Shown here in pieces: positions 43,599 through 51,818 of a stretch of 64,000 nt of DNA. Source of the DNA: Bradyrhizobium jicamae. Lineage in GTDB: Bacteria; Pseudomonadota; Alphaproteobacteria; Rhizobiales; Xanthobacteraceae. Below the pieces are notes generated by a model. The model searched no databases. It was not told the DNA's origin and saw nothing but the letters and a program-made list of their open reading frames with translations. The DNA lies in contig NZ_JAFCJX010000006.1 of NCBI RefSeq assembly GCF_018130695.1, positions 62,001 to 126,000 on the forward strand. Reading direction: 5' to 3'. The position numbers and the translations under genes are program-made. Each line of letters opens with the position of its first letter. Within the stretch, counting starts at the first letter, position 1.

Positions 43599-44014
43599 AT
43601 TAAACCTCCAAAGTTGCCCATCCGCGGTGGCTCGAGCTTTCGTCGCCCGACAGGCCGCCGCTCATCGCAAAAACCGCCTTGGCCGCCTCGCCCCTTGAAT
43701 GCGCCCCCACGAGCCGAGGGAGCGAAGCGAACCGTTGCAACGGGACGAACGGGACTCTTCCCGCCGTCGCGGCACAATATGCATGCCTGAGTTCCCTAAG
43801 AAAAATAGTTTATCAACTCAGCTAATTGAATCCGGATCAACTGTGTCCGCGCGGCAACGAATGCGCCTCGCTCCGGGAATATTTGTCACCCAGGCGTCAT
43901 CCAGGGAGTGCTCCGCCCTTGCGTTGGGGCGGCCCACATGTGAACAATCCGGCTCTCCGCAAGGGGCGGCAAGAATCAAATCAGCGTGAAGCTGGGACCA
44001 CGAGGACGACAGCT
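43599..44014. other. Intergenic region between porin and MarR (416 bp)
   Basis: This gap holds the two divergent promoters. The porin-side promoter candidate at 43802-43831 implies a leader of about 195 bases for the porin mRNA. I see no gene and no T-tailed terminator in it. GGGCGGC-rich stretches near 43925 and 43970 may form stems, but I could not assign them a role. Confidence 0.6.
43802..43830 (-). promoter_or_regulatory. Porin promoter with embedded operator copy
   Basis: On the minus strand TTCAAT (43825-43830) and TATTTT (43802-43807) are separated by exactly 17 bases that include AATTAGCTGAGT. The block 43805-43831 repeats at 41906-41932. The likely regulator is the MarR protein encoded next door, but other regulators or a sigma factor preference are possible. 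Confidence 0.55.
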
Positions 44015-44527
44015 GTGCGAGCGATGAAAAAGGAAGCCCCGCGCTCACGCGGCGTCGAGAGCCTCGACATCATCAAGCGCTTCACGCTGGAGATCTCGGC
44101 GATCAACCGCCACCTCGAAGAGGTGCGCCAGCTCTGGGGCAAGGCGCTCGGCATCACCGGCCCGCAATGGATGATCCTGATCGCGGTCTCCGACCTCGAC
44201 AAGGGCGACGGCGTGCCGGTCAACGTCGTCTCAAAGCTGCTGCATGTCGACGCCTCCTTCGTCACCACGCAATCCAAACTGCTCGCGCAGAAAGATCTCT
44301 TGCGCCGCACCCCCTCCTCGACCGACGCCCGCGTGGTGCAGATGTCGCTGACAGAGAAGACGCGGAAGCATCTCTTGAGCCTCGCCGACCAGCACAAGGC
44401 GTTCCGCCAGTTCGTGTTCGACGAGTTCAAGGAAAAGGAATTGACCGAATTCACGTCCAAGCTCGCCACCCTGAACAACCGCCTCGAGAAGGCGTGCGTG
44501 AAGGTGGCGTTGGATTTCGAGATGTGA
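44015..44527 (+). CDS. MarR-family transcriptional regulator
   Basis: The 170-residue protein has a MarR winged helix in about residues 50-110: LGITGPQWMILIAVSDLDKGDGVPVNVVSKLLHVDASFVTTQSKLLAQKDLLRRTPSSTDARVVQMSLTEKTRK in pieces. The GTG at 44015 follows GAGGA by eight bases; the ATG at 44024 is three codons later. It is divergent from the porin, so it may control the operator-like copies flanking that gene. A longer frame reaches back to 43826 but is unlikely. Confidence 0.85.
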   Translation: MRAMKKEAPRSRGVESLDIIKRFTLEISAINRHLEEVRQLWGKALGITGPQWMILIAVSDLDKGDGVPVNVVSKLLHVDASFVTTQSKLLAQKDLLRRTPSSTDARVVQMSLTEKTRKHLLSLADQHKAFRQFVFDEFKEKELTEFTSKLATLNNRLEKACVKVALDFEM

Positions 44528-44529
44528 GC

Positions 44530-44694
44530 CTAACTCGGCGTGAGACCGTGCCGGCGCTGATAACGCTTCATGTACCTGGAATGGCTGCAGTCACCAGCGA
44601 TGCAGCCGGGCCCGCAGCGGGAGATATCGGCCAGCCGCACAACGTGCGCGGCGTTGGCGCACACCTCGATCTGATGCTCTCGGTCGCCATCACG
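44530..44694 (-). pseudogene. Possible remnant or short gene with CxxxC and DC cysteine pattern
   Basis: An open frame ends at a TAG at 44530-44532 and reads EHQIEVCANAAHVV, LADISRCGPGCIAGDCSHSRYMKRY, ending QRRHGLTPS. The composition is protein-like, with four Cys clustered as SRCGPGC-x3-DC plus one before. There is no ATG after the upstream stop; a GTG at 44664 would give 44 residues. It lies at the far edge of the AT-richer insert, so it may be a gene truncated by the insertion. Confidence 0.4.
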
Positions 44695-44745
44695 CTAAGG
44701 ATGGCGCAGGACTGACGGTGATCAGCAGTGAGTTGCAGCTTTGAA

Positions 44746-45288
44746 TCAAGCAGCAACCTTTTGCGATTCCCGCTGAAGCGAATCGACCTCTAGAAAGGCC
44801 GCGCGAGCTGCATCAGCCGCAACATGCGGTTTAATTGATGTCAGGAGTCCAGCTCGCTGCTCCAAAGAAAGATGCACTCCATGCTTCTCATTCACGTAGA
44901 CGGCAGTCGCCAGCCTCTCCAACTCGCCGACTCCCTTCCGTCCAACTTTCCCAGCGATAAAATCAAGCCTTCTGGAAAGATGACCATCGACAGCAACCGG
45001 ACGAGCGAAAACCGCTGCATCGTCGGACAATTCCAAGGACGGGCCGTACGGGGGCCTAGAACGCACATAGACGAATTCATCCGCGATTAAGCCCTGCAGA
45101 TGCTCTGAAAGCTGAAACGAATAAGGGCCGTGCTTATACAGAATGAACTTGAAGTGGGAGGGAACTCCCAAAAGCTCCTGACAAAGGAATAGAGTCTTCT
45201 GGACGTGCGTCTCCCCACACCAGCTCCCGTTGGCCTTGAGAGCCTTCATCACATACAAAACGATTGATGTCTGATTTAGAGCGCTCAT
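44746..45288 (-). CDS. YwgA-like small protein, partner of the HD phosphohydrolase
   Basis: The 180-residue protein begins MSALNQTSIVLYVMKALKANGSWCGETHVQKTLFLCQELLGVPSHFKFILYKHGPYSFQLSEHLQGLIADEFV in pieces over residues 1-75. The HVQKTLF...F.FILYKHGPYS pattern fits the YwgA/DUF4065-related helical fold, which occurs beside HD-domain proteins and in toxin-antitoxin partners. Its start overlaps the HD gene stop by four bases (ATGA), so the two are co-translated. It may control or sense for the HD enzyme. The region is AT-richer than its neighbours. Confidence 0.65.
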   Translation of the reverse strand: MSALNQTSIVLYVMKALKANGSWCGETHVQKTLFLCQELLGVPSHFKFILYKHGPYSFQLSEHLQGLIADEFVYVRSRPPYGPSLELSDDAAVFARPVAVDGHLSRRLDFIAGKVGRKGVGELERLATAVYVNEKHGVHLSLEQRAGLLTSIKPHVAADAARAAFLEVDSLQRESQKVAA

Positions 45289-46658
45289 GACGCAACTTCC
45301 TTTACGGGCGTGATTATCTTTTCCCGATTCGCCTTTAGGAAACTAGTGGCCCTAGTCAGAATCGTTCGATCGCACAGAATCAGATCAAACGTTGCTGAGG
45401 GTATCTTTTGGAGAGTTTCGGACAGGTTAATGGAAGATTCGATTCGGTTATCCGCGCGCAATACGGGGAAACCTAAACTGGCTGCTCGCGGAGTATAGCT
45501 GTCTCGCCGGATGCAGTCGGCTCCAAATTCGCGAACCAACTCATCAAACAGCAAATCCGTAGCAGCCCTATTGACCTTTTGGTCCGAAGGGGTGCGCTCG
45601 TAAAGCATCTTGAAGTGTTGGCGATCCACAAATCGCCGTGCATGGATGTGCCCCTTCTGTGAGGCGTCCCGCGCAGCGGATAGAAGCGCCGCCATTACTT
45701 CGTTATCGGTGAGCTTCAGGTGCTCTTGGATGTCCGTTGGGAATTTTCCCGCAAGCCAATCCTTCAGAAAATCCTTGAGATGAATATCGTACGCTCGTCG
45801 GACCCGGTGAAAATAAACCTGCTTGTACATGAAGTACCGTGCAAGCGACATTGCTTCCGCAGCTTCCAATCCTCCAGACTCGATGCCCAGCCACGGCTCA
45901 ATCGAATCTCCCTCCTGATCACTCAGAGGTAGGATGCGAAGCGTCTGTAGGAGGCGATGATGATCGAAACGGCCATACACGACACCAGCGTGATAAGCAT
46001 CACGCAGTAGATAGTCGATTCGATCAACTCCGAACGCGTCTCCAACGATGATTTCTGAAAGGAGCGTCTCCCAAACAGAGAAACTTACATCTGGAGCAAA
46101 CTCTGAAAGTTTCTTCTGTCCAATCGCAATCTTCGCGACGTGATCTGGATTTATAGGAGGGACAGAGTTGAGAAATATAGCTCGCATTTCGTCCGAGTTG
46201 ATGAGGGCGAAGCTCAACCGCTCATGATTCCAGCCCTCGGGAAGCAACTCGTGCTCTGCCGCATGCGAAAACGGCAGATGACCAATATCATGACACAGGG
46301 CGGCAAGCCGTACGACACGACGCCAATATCCGAGCTGATGAGCCCCCGGCATCTCCGGCCTGATCAAATGGTGCACGTTTTCCGGCGCCATCACGACGTC
46401 GAAAACTTGGCCAGCCAAGTGCATCACACCCAACGAATGCTCGAATCTCCGATGGGTCGCCCCAGAGAACACGAGATACGATGCTGCAAGCTGGTGGACA
46501 TACCTCAGCCGCTGAAACGGTCGTGAGTCCACCACGCGCCGTTCATCGCTGTCCAGCGTGACGAAGACGTGGATTGGATCTCGAAATTCGTGGTTGTGCT
46601 TCACGCGCTCTTTCCCGCGCTCTTCCTTAGCAACACGCAATCGCTCCAAGAATCGCAA
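45285..46658 (-). CDS. HD-domain phosphohydrolase, SAMHD1/YwfO-like
   Basis: The 457-residue protein carries FRDPIHVFV (residues 25-33), RRFEHSLGVMHLA with H74, LCHDIGHLPFSHAAEHEL with H123 and D124, and GVDRIDYLLRDAYHAGV with D212. This H...HD...D set and spacing is that of SAMHD1-type dNTP triphosphohydrolases and Bacillus YwfO. It should cleave dNTPs or related phosphates. The start is uncertain (TTG 46658 or GTG 46604). Upstream is a GTTC-N7-GTTC box. Counted GC is 27 of 60 at 45361-45420 and 33 of 60 at 46261-46320, against 40 of 60 at 44161-44220. Confidence 0.8.
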   Translation of the reverse strand: MRFLERLRVAKEERGKERVKHNHEFRDPIHVFVTLDSDERRVVDSRPFQRLRYVHQLAASYLVFSGATHRRFEHSLGVMHLAGQVFDVVMAPENVHHLIRPEMPGAHQLGYWRRVVRLAALCHDIGHLPFSHAAEHELLPEGWNHERLSFALINSDEMRAIFLNSVPPINPDHVAKIAIGQKKLSEFAPDVSFSVWETLLSEIIVGDAFGVDRIDYLLRDAYHAGVVYGRFDHHRLLQTLRILPLSDQEGDSIEPWLGIESGGLEAAEAMSLARYFMYKQVYFHRVRRAYDIHLKDFLKDWLAGKFPTDIQEHLKLTDNEVMAALLSAARDASQKGHIHARRFVDRQHFKMLYERTPSDQKVNRAATDLLFDELVREFGADCIRRDSYTPRAASLGFPVLRADNRIESSINLSETLQKIPSATFDLILCDRTILTRATSFLKANREKIITPVKEVAS

Positions 46659-46700
46659 CGACCCGCCAAATCACAGAAATCTGGATTTGTGCACAGCTTA

Positions 46701-46715
46701 GAACAAAATAAGAAC
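46701..46715 (-). promoter_or_regulatory. LexA-type SOS box upstream of the HD gene
   Basis: Read on the minus strand this is GTTC-TTATTTT-GTTC, a perfect match to the alphaproteobacterial LexA consensus GTTC-N7-GTTC. It lies 42 bases upstream of the first possible start of the HD gene, between TTGCCT and a TAAGCT-like -10. It predicts induction of the HD/YwgA pair by DNA damage. Confidence 0.75.
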
Positions 46716-46814
46716 AAGGCAAGGTACAACTGACATTGTCAGGGAAGTGCGCCCCGAACAGGCATCTGCCGTTACCATGAGGAAATCCGGATGGCCTGAA
46801 ATCCGGCCAAGTAA

Positions 46815-46892
46815 TGGTCGGAGCGAGAGGATTTGAACCTCCGACCCCTAGTCTCCCAGACTAGTGCGCTAACCGGGCTGCGCCACGCTCCG
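46815..46892 (-). tRNA. tRNA-Pro (GGG)
   Basis: The minus strand folds as a full cloverleaf: acceptor CGGAGCG/CGCTCCG, D arm GGCGCAGCCCGGTTAGCGC, anticodon stem CTAGT/ACTAG with loop CTGGGAG (anticodon GGG), and T arm GTCGG-AGGTTCAAATC-CTCTC-like with GGTTCAAATCC. CCA is encoded. The two-gene insert lies directly on its 3' side, the usual side for integration. Confidence 0.96.
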
Positions 46893-47088
46893 ATGCCGTT
46901 CCATTAGCGGTGATCCGGCTGGCGCGCAAGGCGCGAGAACGGACCTTTCCGGGGCATTTCGAGGCCGGTTCCTTAACCCGCCCCGGCCGCCCCCAAGGCT
47001 GATTCCTCCTTCGGCGCTTGTGGCACTCTTCGCGACGCCTGGTGTGCGGCCCGGCAGTAGGGCTACGGCAGACCACGGCTCCCGCCGG

Positions 47089-47102
47089 TTGACTTAGATC
47101 AA
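47089..47102 (+). promoter_or_regulatory. FixK/FNR-type box
   Basis: TTGACTTAGATCAA is a perfect TTGA-N6-TCAA palindrome, the consensus for FixK2/FNR-type regulators in Bradyrhizobium relatives. It lies 63 bases upstream of the ATG at 47166, so with a site centred near -41 the transcript would start about 47137. It predicts expression at low oxygen. Confidence 0.65.
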
Positions 47103-47165
47103 CGCACCCGTCCGGCGCAGGGTGCGCAGTGGATGAACTCGGCTCACGGGAAAGCTGGCGCGGCC

Positions 47166-47606
47166 ATGATCAAGTCTCCTCGGAAATCGGCCCTGTGTGG
47201 CCTGCTCAGCCTGCTGTTTTGGGCCGTGACGGCACTCCCGTCGCAAGCGGACACGGGCATGCTCCGTGTGGTCGTCGGCAAAGCGGGTCTGGTCGGCGCG
47301 ATCGGCAGCGGCGAAGGCATCCTGACATTTCATGGCAAGCACTACGGCTTCATCGTCGCAGGTGCGAGCATCGGTGCGACCCTCGGCTTTTCCGCAAACG
47401 TACTGCGCGGTTCCGCGGCCAACATCAGCAATCCAGCCGACCTCGCGGGGACCTACAGCGGCAGCGGCGGCGGAGCTGCGGTCGTGGCAGGCGTCTCGGC
47501 CGTGAAGCTGCGCAATGAGAAGGGCGTCGTGCTTGAGCTGCGAGGCGTCAAACTGGGCGCCGAGGCGTCCGCCAATCTGCCCCTGATCACCATCACGATG
47601 AAGTAG
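47166..47606 (+). CDS. Secreted Gly/Ala-rich hypothetical protein
   Basis: The 146-residue protein has a signal peptide (MIKSPRKSALCGLLSLLFWAVTALPSQA, cleavage near residue 28) and a mature part rich in Gly, Ala and Val: VVVGKAGLVGAIGSGEGILTF, GFIVAGASIGATLGFSA, AGTYSGSGGGAAVVAGVSAVKL. The pattern of glycine-rich strands is similar to DUF992-like secreted proteins, but I cannot assign it firmly. It is preceded by a FixK-type box. Confidence 0.65.
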   Translation: MIKSPRKSALCGLLSLLFWAVTALPSQADTGMLRVVVGKAGLVGAIGSGEGILTFHGKHYGFIVAGASIGATLGFSANVLRGSAANISNPADLAGTYSGSGGGAAVVAGVSAVKLRNEKGVVLELRGVKLGAEASANLPLITITMK

Positions 47607-47653
47607 CGTCGGCCAACCACGGCGGCGTCGCCCGTACTGCCGGGCCGGCGCTC

Positions 47654-48295
47654 TCAGGCCGCCCCGTCCTGCGGCGGGTCCTTCATCGCGGCATCCAGCA
47701 TCTGGCGGGCCGCCATCAGGTCCTTCAGCACCCGTTCGAGGCGCTCGCGATCGGCGGCGGCGACGCCCGCCGGGGCGCGCACCGGCGGGGCCACGGCAGG
47801 CGCCGGCTCGCGCTCGCGGGCCGAGGGCTGGGCGCGGGCCTTGAAGGTCGAGAGAATCGCGTCCTTGTCGACATCGACGAAGCGGTAGTCGATCTCGGTC
47901 TCGCTGTTGTCGTAGTCGACCTCATCGGACTCGTCGGGCCCGTGCAACTCGGCGGCATCGTCATCCGGCTCATTCAGGCTGGCGCCGATCGCCTCCTCCA
48001 CCGCGCCGAACGAGACCGCCGAGTTCTCCTCCGCGATGTTCTGCACCGACTTGATGCCGTGTTCTTTCAGGATCCGCTGCACGCCGCGGATGGTGTAGCC
48101 CTCGCCGTACAGCAGCCGGCGGATGCCCTTCAACAGGTCGACGTCGTCGGGGCGGTAGTAGCGGCGGCCGCCGCTGCGCTTCATCGGCTTGATCTGGGCG
48201 AAGCGGGTCTCCCAGAACCTCAGCACATGCTGGGGAATGTCGAGCTCTTCAGCGACTTCGCTGATGGTACGGAACGCATCCGGCGCCTTGTCCAA
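47654..48295 (-). CDS. MerR-family transcriptional regulator
   Basis: The 213-residue protein begins [73 protein letters not shown] in pieces over residues 8-80, a full MerR winged-helix and coiled-coil start. The remainder is acidic and Ala/Pro-rich. It follows ihfA on the same strand, an arrangement conserved in Rhizobiales, so it belongs to the fabH-ihfA set. The effector is unknown. Confidence 0.88.
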   Translation of the reverse strand: MDKAPDAFRTISEVAEELDIPQHVLRFWETRFAQIKPMKRSGGRRYYRPDDVDLLKGIRRLLYGEGYTIRGVQRILKEHGIKSVQNIAEENSAVSFGAVEEAIGASLNEPDDDAAELHGPDESDEVDYDNSETEIDYRFVDVDKDAILSTFKARAQPSAREREPAPAVAPPVRAPAGVAAADRERLERVLKDLMAARQMLDAAMKDPPQDGAA

Positions 48296-48357
48296 ACGCC
48301 CGCTCCTCTTTCAATGCATGATCCGCCAGAACCGGGATCATCACGACATTAGATCAT

Positions 48358-48381
48358 GATGCGATTCGCAGGAATCGCATC
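48358..48381. repeat. Perfect 10-bp hairpin between ihfA and merR
   Basis: GATGCGATTC and GAATCGCATC form a perfect stem with the loop GCAG. No T run follows on either strand. It is preceded by GATCATGAT-like sequence and could be a small dispersed element or a processing site in the ihfA-merR message. Confidence 0.5.
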
Positions 48382-48396
48382 CCACGATCGAATGGG

Positions 48397-48732
48397 TCAG
48401 TCGTCCTTGGCGGCCTCGCCGTTGGTCGGCGTATGACCGTTGATCCGCTGCTTCAGGATCGCCGACGGCTTGAACACCATGACCCGCCGCGGCGAGATCG
48501 GCACCTCGGTGCCGGTCTTCGGATTGCGTCCGATCCGCTGACCCTTCTTGCGCACCATGAAGGAGCCGAAGGACGACAGCTTCACCGTCTCGCCTTTTTC
48601 CAGGCAATCCGTGATCTCCTTCAGCACGAGCTCGACGAAAGCCGACGACTCCGTCCGCGACAGGCCTACCTTCTGGTAGACCGCCTCGCACAGATCGACT
48701 CGTGTGACTGTTTTTCCGGTTCCAATGGTCAT
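48397..48732 (-). CDS. ihfA: Integration host factor subunit alpha
   Basis: The 111-residue protein has the IHF/HU fold: [49 protein letters not shown] in pieces over residues 8-58, and the DNA-binding arm with [23 protein letters not shown]. It bends DNA as a heterodimer with IhfB. The ATG at 48732 is chosen for the N-terminus; an upstream ATG at 48759 adds nine residues. It is part of the plsX-fabH-ihfA-merR cluster. Confidence 0.93.
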   Translation of the reverse strand: MTIGTGKTVTRVDLCEAVYQKVGLSRTESSAFVELVLKEITDCLEKGETVKLSSFGSFMVRKKGQRIGRNPKTGTEVPISPRRVMVFKPSAILKQRINGHTPTNGEAAKDD

Positions 48733-48863
48733 CGCCTGCCCCGCACTCTCGGCGAACAATTTGTTGACTGAAATTAAAAGCTTAGCGCCAAATGGTCAAC
48801 AGCGACCATCATGCAGTCGCATGAAAGAAATCGGCTAACTACCTGTACTTTTAATCGACTCGT

Positions 48864-49841
48864 TTACCAGCGCACGAGCGCCGAGCCCCAGGTGAAGCCG
48901 CCGCCCATCGCTTCCAGCAGCAGCAAATCGCCCTTCTTCACCCGTCCGTCCTTCACGGCGACCGACAGCGCCAGCGGGATCGAGGCGGCGGAGGTATTGC
49001 CGTGCTTGTCGACGGTCAGCACCACCTTCTGCGGCGCAATATGCAGCTTGTGCGCGGACGCGTCGATGATTCGCTTGTTGGCCTGGTGCGGGATGAACCA
49101 GTCGATGTCCTCGGCGGTGATGCCGGTGGCATTGAAGGCGTCGACGATCACGTCGGTGATCATGCCGACCGCGTGCTTGAAGACCTCTTTGCCTTCCATC
49201 CGCAGGTGGCCGACCGTCCTGGTCGAGCCGGGACCGCCGTCGACGAACAGCTTTGCCTTGTGGCGGCCGTCCGAGCGCAGATGCGTGGTCAGCACGCCGC
49301 TGTCGGAGGTCTTGCCGGGCTGCGTCTGCGCTTCGAGGACGATAGCGCCGGCGCCGTCACCGAACAGCACGCAGGTGCCGCGGTCGTTCCAGTCGAGGAT
49401 GCGCGAGAAGGTCTCGGCGCCGATCACCAGCGCGCGCTTGTAGGCGCCGGTGCGCAGGAAATTGTCGGCGGTGGCGAGCGCGAACACGAAGCCGGAGCAG
49501 ACCGCCTGCAGGTCGAACGCCGCGCCGTGGTTGATGCCGAGCCCGTGCTGGACCGCGACCGCGGTCGCCGGGAACGTGTTGTCGGGCGTCGAGGTCGCCA
49601 GCACGATCAGGTCGATCGCCTGCGGATCGAGCCTGGCATGCGCCAGCGCTGCGCGCGCCGCCTTGATCGCCAGATGCGAGGTGAACTCGTCGTCATCGGC
49701 GATGTGACGCTCGCGAATGCCCGTGCGCTGCACGATCCACTCGTCCGACGTGTCGATGCGGGCCGCCAGTTCAGCATTGGTCACCACACGCTCCGGCAGA
49801 TAGGAGCTGCAGCCGAGCACGACCGATCGTATCGCAGTCAC
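48864..49841 (-). CDS. fabH: 3-oxoacyl-ACP synthase III
   Basis: The 325-residue protein begins [31 protein letters not shown] and has the active-site Cys in [12 protein letters not shown] (about C115). A His is in [12 protein letters not shown] and an Asn in [13 protein letters not shown], completing the C-H-N triad. It starts fatty acid synthesis by condensing acetyl-CoA with malonyl-ACP. Its ATG overlaps the plsX stop by four bases. Confidence 0.95.
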   Translation of the reverse strand: MTAIRSVVLGCSSYLPERVVTNAELAARIDTSDEWIVQRTGIRERHIADDDEFTSHLAIKAARAALAHARLDPQAIDLIVLATSTPDNTFPATAVAVQHGLGINHGAAFDLQAVCSGFVFALATADNFLRTGAYKRALVIGAETFSRILDWNDRGTCVLFGDGAGAIVLEAQTQPGKTSDSGVLTTHLRSDGRHKAKLFVDGGPGSTRTVGHLRMEGKEVFKHAVGMITDVIVDAFNATGITAEDIDWFIPHQANKRIIDASAHKLHIAPQKVVLTVDKHGNTSAASIPLALSVAVKDGRVKKGDLLLLEAMGGGFTWGSALVRW

Positions 49842-50899
49842 GAGACAGCCTCCTGCGCGGTCGGCGCCTGCACCAGTGCGCTGCCGTCGCGATGTAGCAT
49901 CTGATTGATCTTGGTGAGGAGATCGTTGCGGGCCATGTCATAGCCAACATCGACCGCGTAGGCAAAGCCTTCCGCGTTGGTGCCGCCGTGGCTCTTGACC
50001 ACGACGCCCTTCAGGCCGAGCAGCACGGCGCCGTTCGATTTGTTGGGATCGAGCTTGTCGCGCAGCTTCCGGAACGCGCCGCGGGCAAAGAGATAGCCGA
50101 TGCGGGCGAGCCAGCTCGAGGTGATGGCCTCGCGCAGGAAGGCGAACATCTGGCGCGCGGTTCCCTCGGCGGCCTTCAGCGCAACGTTGCCGGTGAAGCC
50201 CTCCGAAACGATCACGTCGGCTCGGCCCTCGCCGATGCCGTTGCCCTCGACGAAGCCGATATAGTGGAGCTGCGGCGAGTTCATCGCGCGCAGCAGTTCC
50301 GCCGCCTCGCGAATCTCCTCGTGGCCCTTGACCTCCTCCTCCCCGATGTTGAGGAGACCGACGGTCGGCCGTGGCAGGTTGAACAGAACGCTCGCCATTG
50401 CGCTGCCCATCACCGCCAGCGCAACCAGATGCTGGGCGTCACCGCCGATCGAGGCGCCGAGGTCGAGCACGACCGAATCGCCGCGCAAGGTCGGCCACAC
50501 CGCCGCCAGCGCAGGACGGTCGATGCCCGGCAGCGTCCGCAGATTGAGACGCCCCATCGCCATCAGCGCGCCGGTGTTGCCGGCGGAGACCGCTACATCG
50601 GCCTCGCCTTTCTTCACGGCGTCGATCGCCAACCACATCGAGGAGGTCTTGCGGCCGCGCCGCAGCGCCTGGCTCGGCTTGTCGTCGCCGCTGACGGCAA
50701 CGTCGGTATGGATGATCTTCGAGACTTTCTGCAGCGCCGGATGCTTCGCAAGCTCCGGCTCGATCTTGGCCTGGTCGCCGAATATCAGGAATTCGCTGTT
50801 GGAGTGACGGCTCAACGAGATCGCAGCGCCCGGAATGACGACCGATGCGCCGTCATCGCCACCCATGGCGTCAAGCGCGATTCGAACCTTTTGAGGCAT
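49838..50899 (-). CDS. plsX: Phosphate acyltransferase
   Basis: This 353-residue enzyme makes acyl-phosphate from acyl-ACP for phospholipid synthesis. It begins [21 protein letters not shown] and has [47 protein letters not shown], and a C-terminal [15 protein letters not shown]. The ATG at 50899 gives the usual length; longer frames start in the GC-poor upstream leader. A promoter (TTGAAA-16-TAGATT) is at 51099-51126. Confidence 0.94.
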   Translation of the reverse strand: MPQKVRIALDAMGGDDGASVVIPGAAISLSRHSNSEFLIFGDQAKIEPELAKHPALQKVSKIIHTDVAVSGDDKPSQALRRGRKTSSMWLAIDAVKKGEADVAVSAGNTGALMAMGRLNLRTLPGIDRPALAAVWPTLRGDSVVLDLGASIGGDAQHLVALAVMGSAMASVLFNLPRPTVGLLNIGEEEVKGHEEIREAAELLRAMNSPQLHYIGFVEGNGIGEGRADVIVSEGFTGNVALKAAEGTARQMFAFLREAITSSWLARIGYLFARGAFRKLRDKLDPNKSNGAVLLGLKGVVVKSHGGTNAEGFAYAVDVGYDMARNDLLTKINQMLHRDGSALVQAPTAQEAVS

Positions 50900-51206
50900 G
50901 AACGTCCCGGAAACCTGCATCTCTTGCGGCCCGTCATCTGCTCTGGGCCGCGCTTTGAACGCCGCCGCTTTCAACGGCGCGCGGCGAAGCGCAAACAGGC
51001 GCCCCGGCCGGGCCGCGACAATACCGTGTCCTTGCTCCGACACAACTCTCTTGGCCGTCATTGCCGCCAACGATCGTAGTAAAGGCGACTTACAGCCAAA
51101 TCTAGAAACAAAACCATATGTTTCAATGGCTTAAATCAACATCTTCGACCGCCGCCCCACCCAATTCAGGCGTGACGCCAAGCCGTTCATCCACCCCAGG
51201 ATCTTC
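50900..51206. other. Leader and promoter region between DUF177 and plsX
   Basis: The 307 bases contain no gene on either strand that I can support. An AT-rich patch near 51086-51140 stands out; the rest is GC-rich sequence that gives only an N-terminal extension of plsX. Confidence 0.6.
51099..51126 (-). promoter_or_regulatory. Promoter candidate for plsX-fabH-ihfA
   Basis: On the minus strand TTGAAA (51121-51126) and TAGATT (51099-51104) are 16 bases apart within an AT-rich patch. The implied leader to the plsX ATG is about 190 bases. Confidence 0.5.
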
Positions 51207-51818
51207 TTAATCGGCTTTCGGCTTGCCAACAGACTTCCCCTTGGGCCTCCGCTTGCTCGGCTTCTGCTGCAGCACTTTGAGGGCGGCAAAAGGATGATCC
51301 TCCGGGTCGGGCGCCTCGACGGCCTGCTCGAACACGGCATCCGGCTTGCGCGGATAGGGATCGATGCCGAGAAACAGTGCGTCGGTGGCGACCCGGCCGA
51401 GATCGATGAAGCCACCCTCGATCGGCTCCGGCGGATCCGGCGTGTTCTCGTCGCCCTCCTCGGCATCGTCGACGAGATCGGCCATCTCTGGAATCTGCTC
51501 CGGCGGCGCGAACACCAGATCGACCTCCTCGTCGACCTCGCTCTCGATCGGATCGAGCGTCACCACGCAGGTCTGGCCGATCCGCGCGCGCACCCGCCCG
51601 GTGACGGTGACCCGCCCGTCCCGCCGCGGCACGACGTCGAAAGAGGCGCGGGCGGAGAGCACCTCGCGGAGTTCGGCGACCTCAGCCATCGCCTGGCGGA
51701 TACCGGCGTCGGCCTCTATCTCGCGATGCAGCCCGGTCTCCGGGATTTGCCCCACATTGATCAGCACGCGCCAGGGATCGCGGGCCTGCTCGGGGCGGTC
51801 ATGCGTGCCCTTGCTCAT
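51207..51818 (-). CDS. DUF177 (YceD) family protein
   Basis: The 203-residue protein has the DUF177 pattern: DPWRVLINVGQIPETGLHREIEADAGIRQAMAEVAELREVLSARASFDVVPRRDGRVTVTGRVRARIGQTCVVTLDPIESEVDEEVDLVFAPP in pieces over residues 12-105. The family is linked to 23S rRNA maturation and ribosome assembly in plants and bacteria. The conserved Cys is in GQTCVVTL. The C-terminal tail is basic. It overlaps the CBP3 gene by four bases and precedes plsX. Confidence 0.88.
   Translation of the reverse strand: MSKGTHDRPEQARDPWRVLINVGQIPETGLHREIEADAGIRQAMAEVAELREVLSARASFDVVPRRDGRVTVTGRVRARIGQTCVVTLDPIESEVDEEVDLVFAPPEQIPEMADLVDDAEEGDENTPDPPEPIEGGFIDLGRVATDALFLGIDPYPRKPDAVFEQAVEAPDPEDHPFAALKVLQQKPSKRRPKGKSVGKPKAD

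Noticed and set aside
44530..46892. Direct repeat of the tRNA-Pro 3' end as an att site for the insert
   Set aside because: I searched 44527-44745 by eye for the T-arm and acceptor sequence and did not find it; integration at the tRNA is therefore only inferred.
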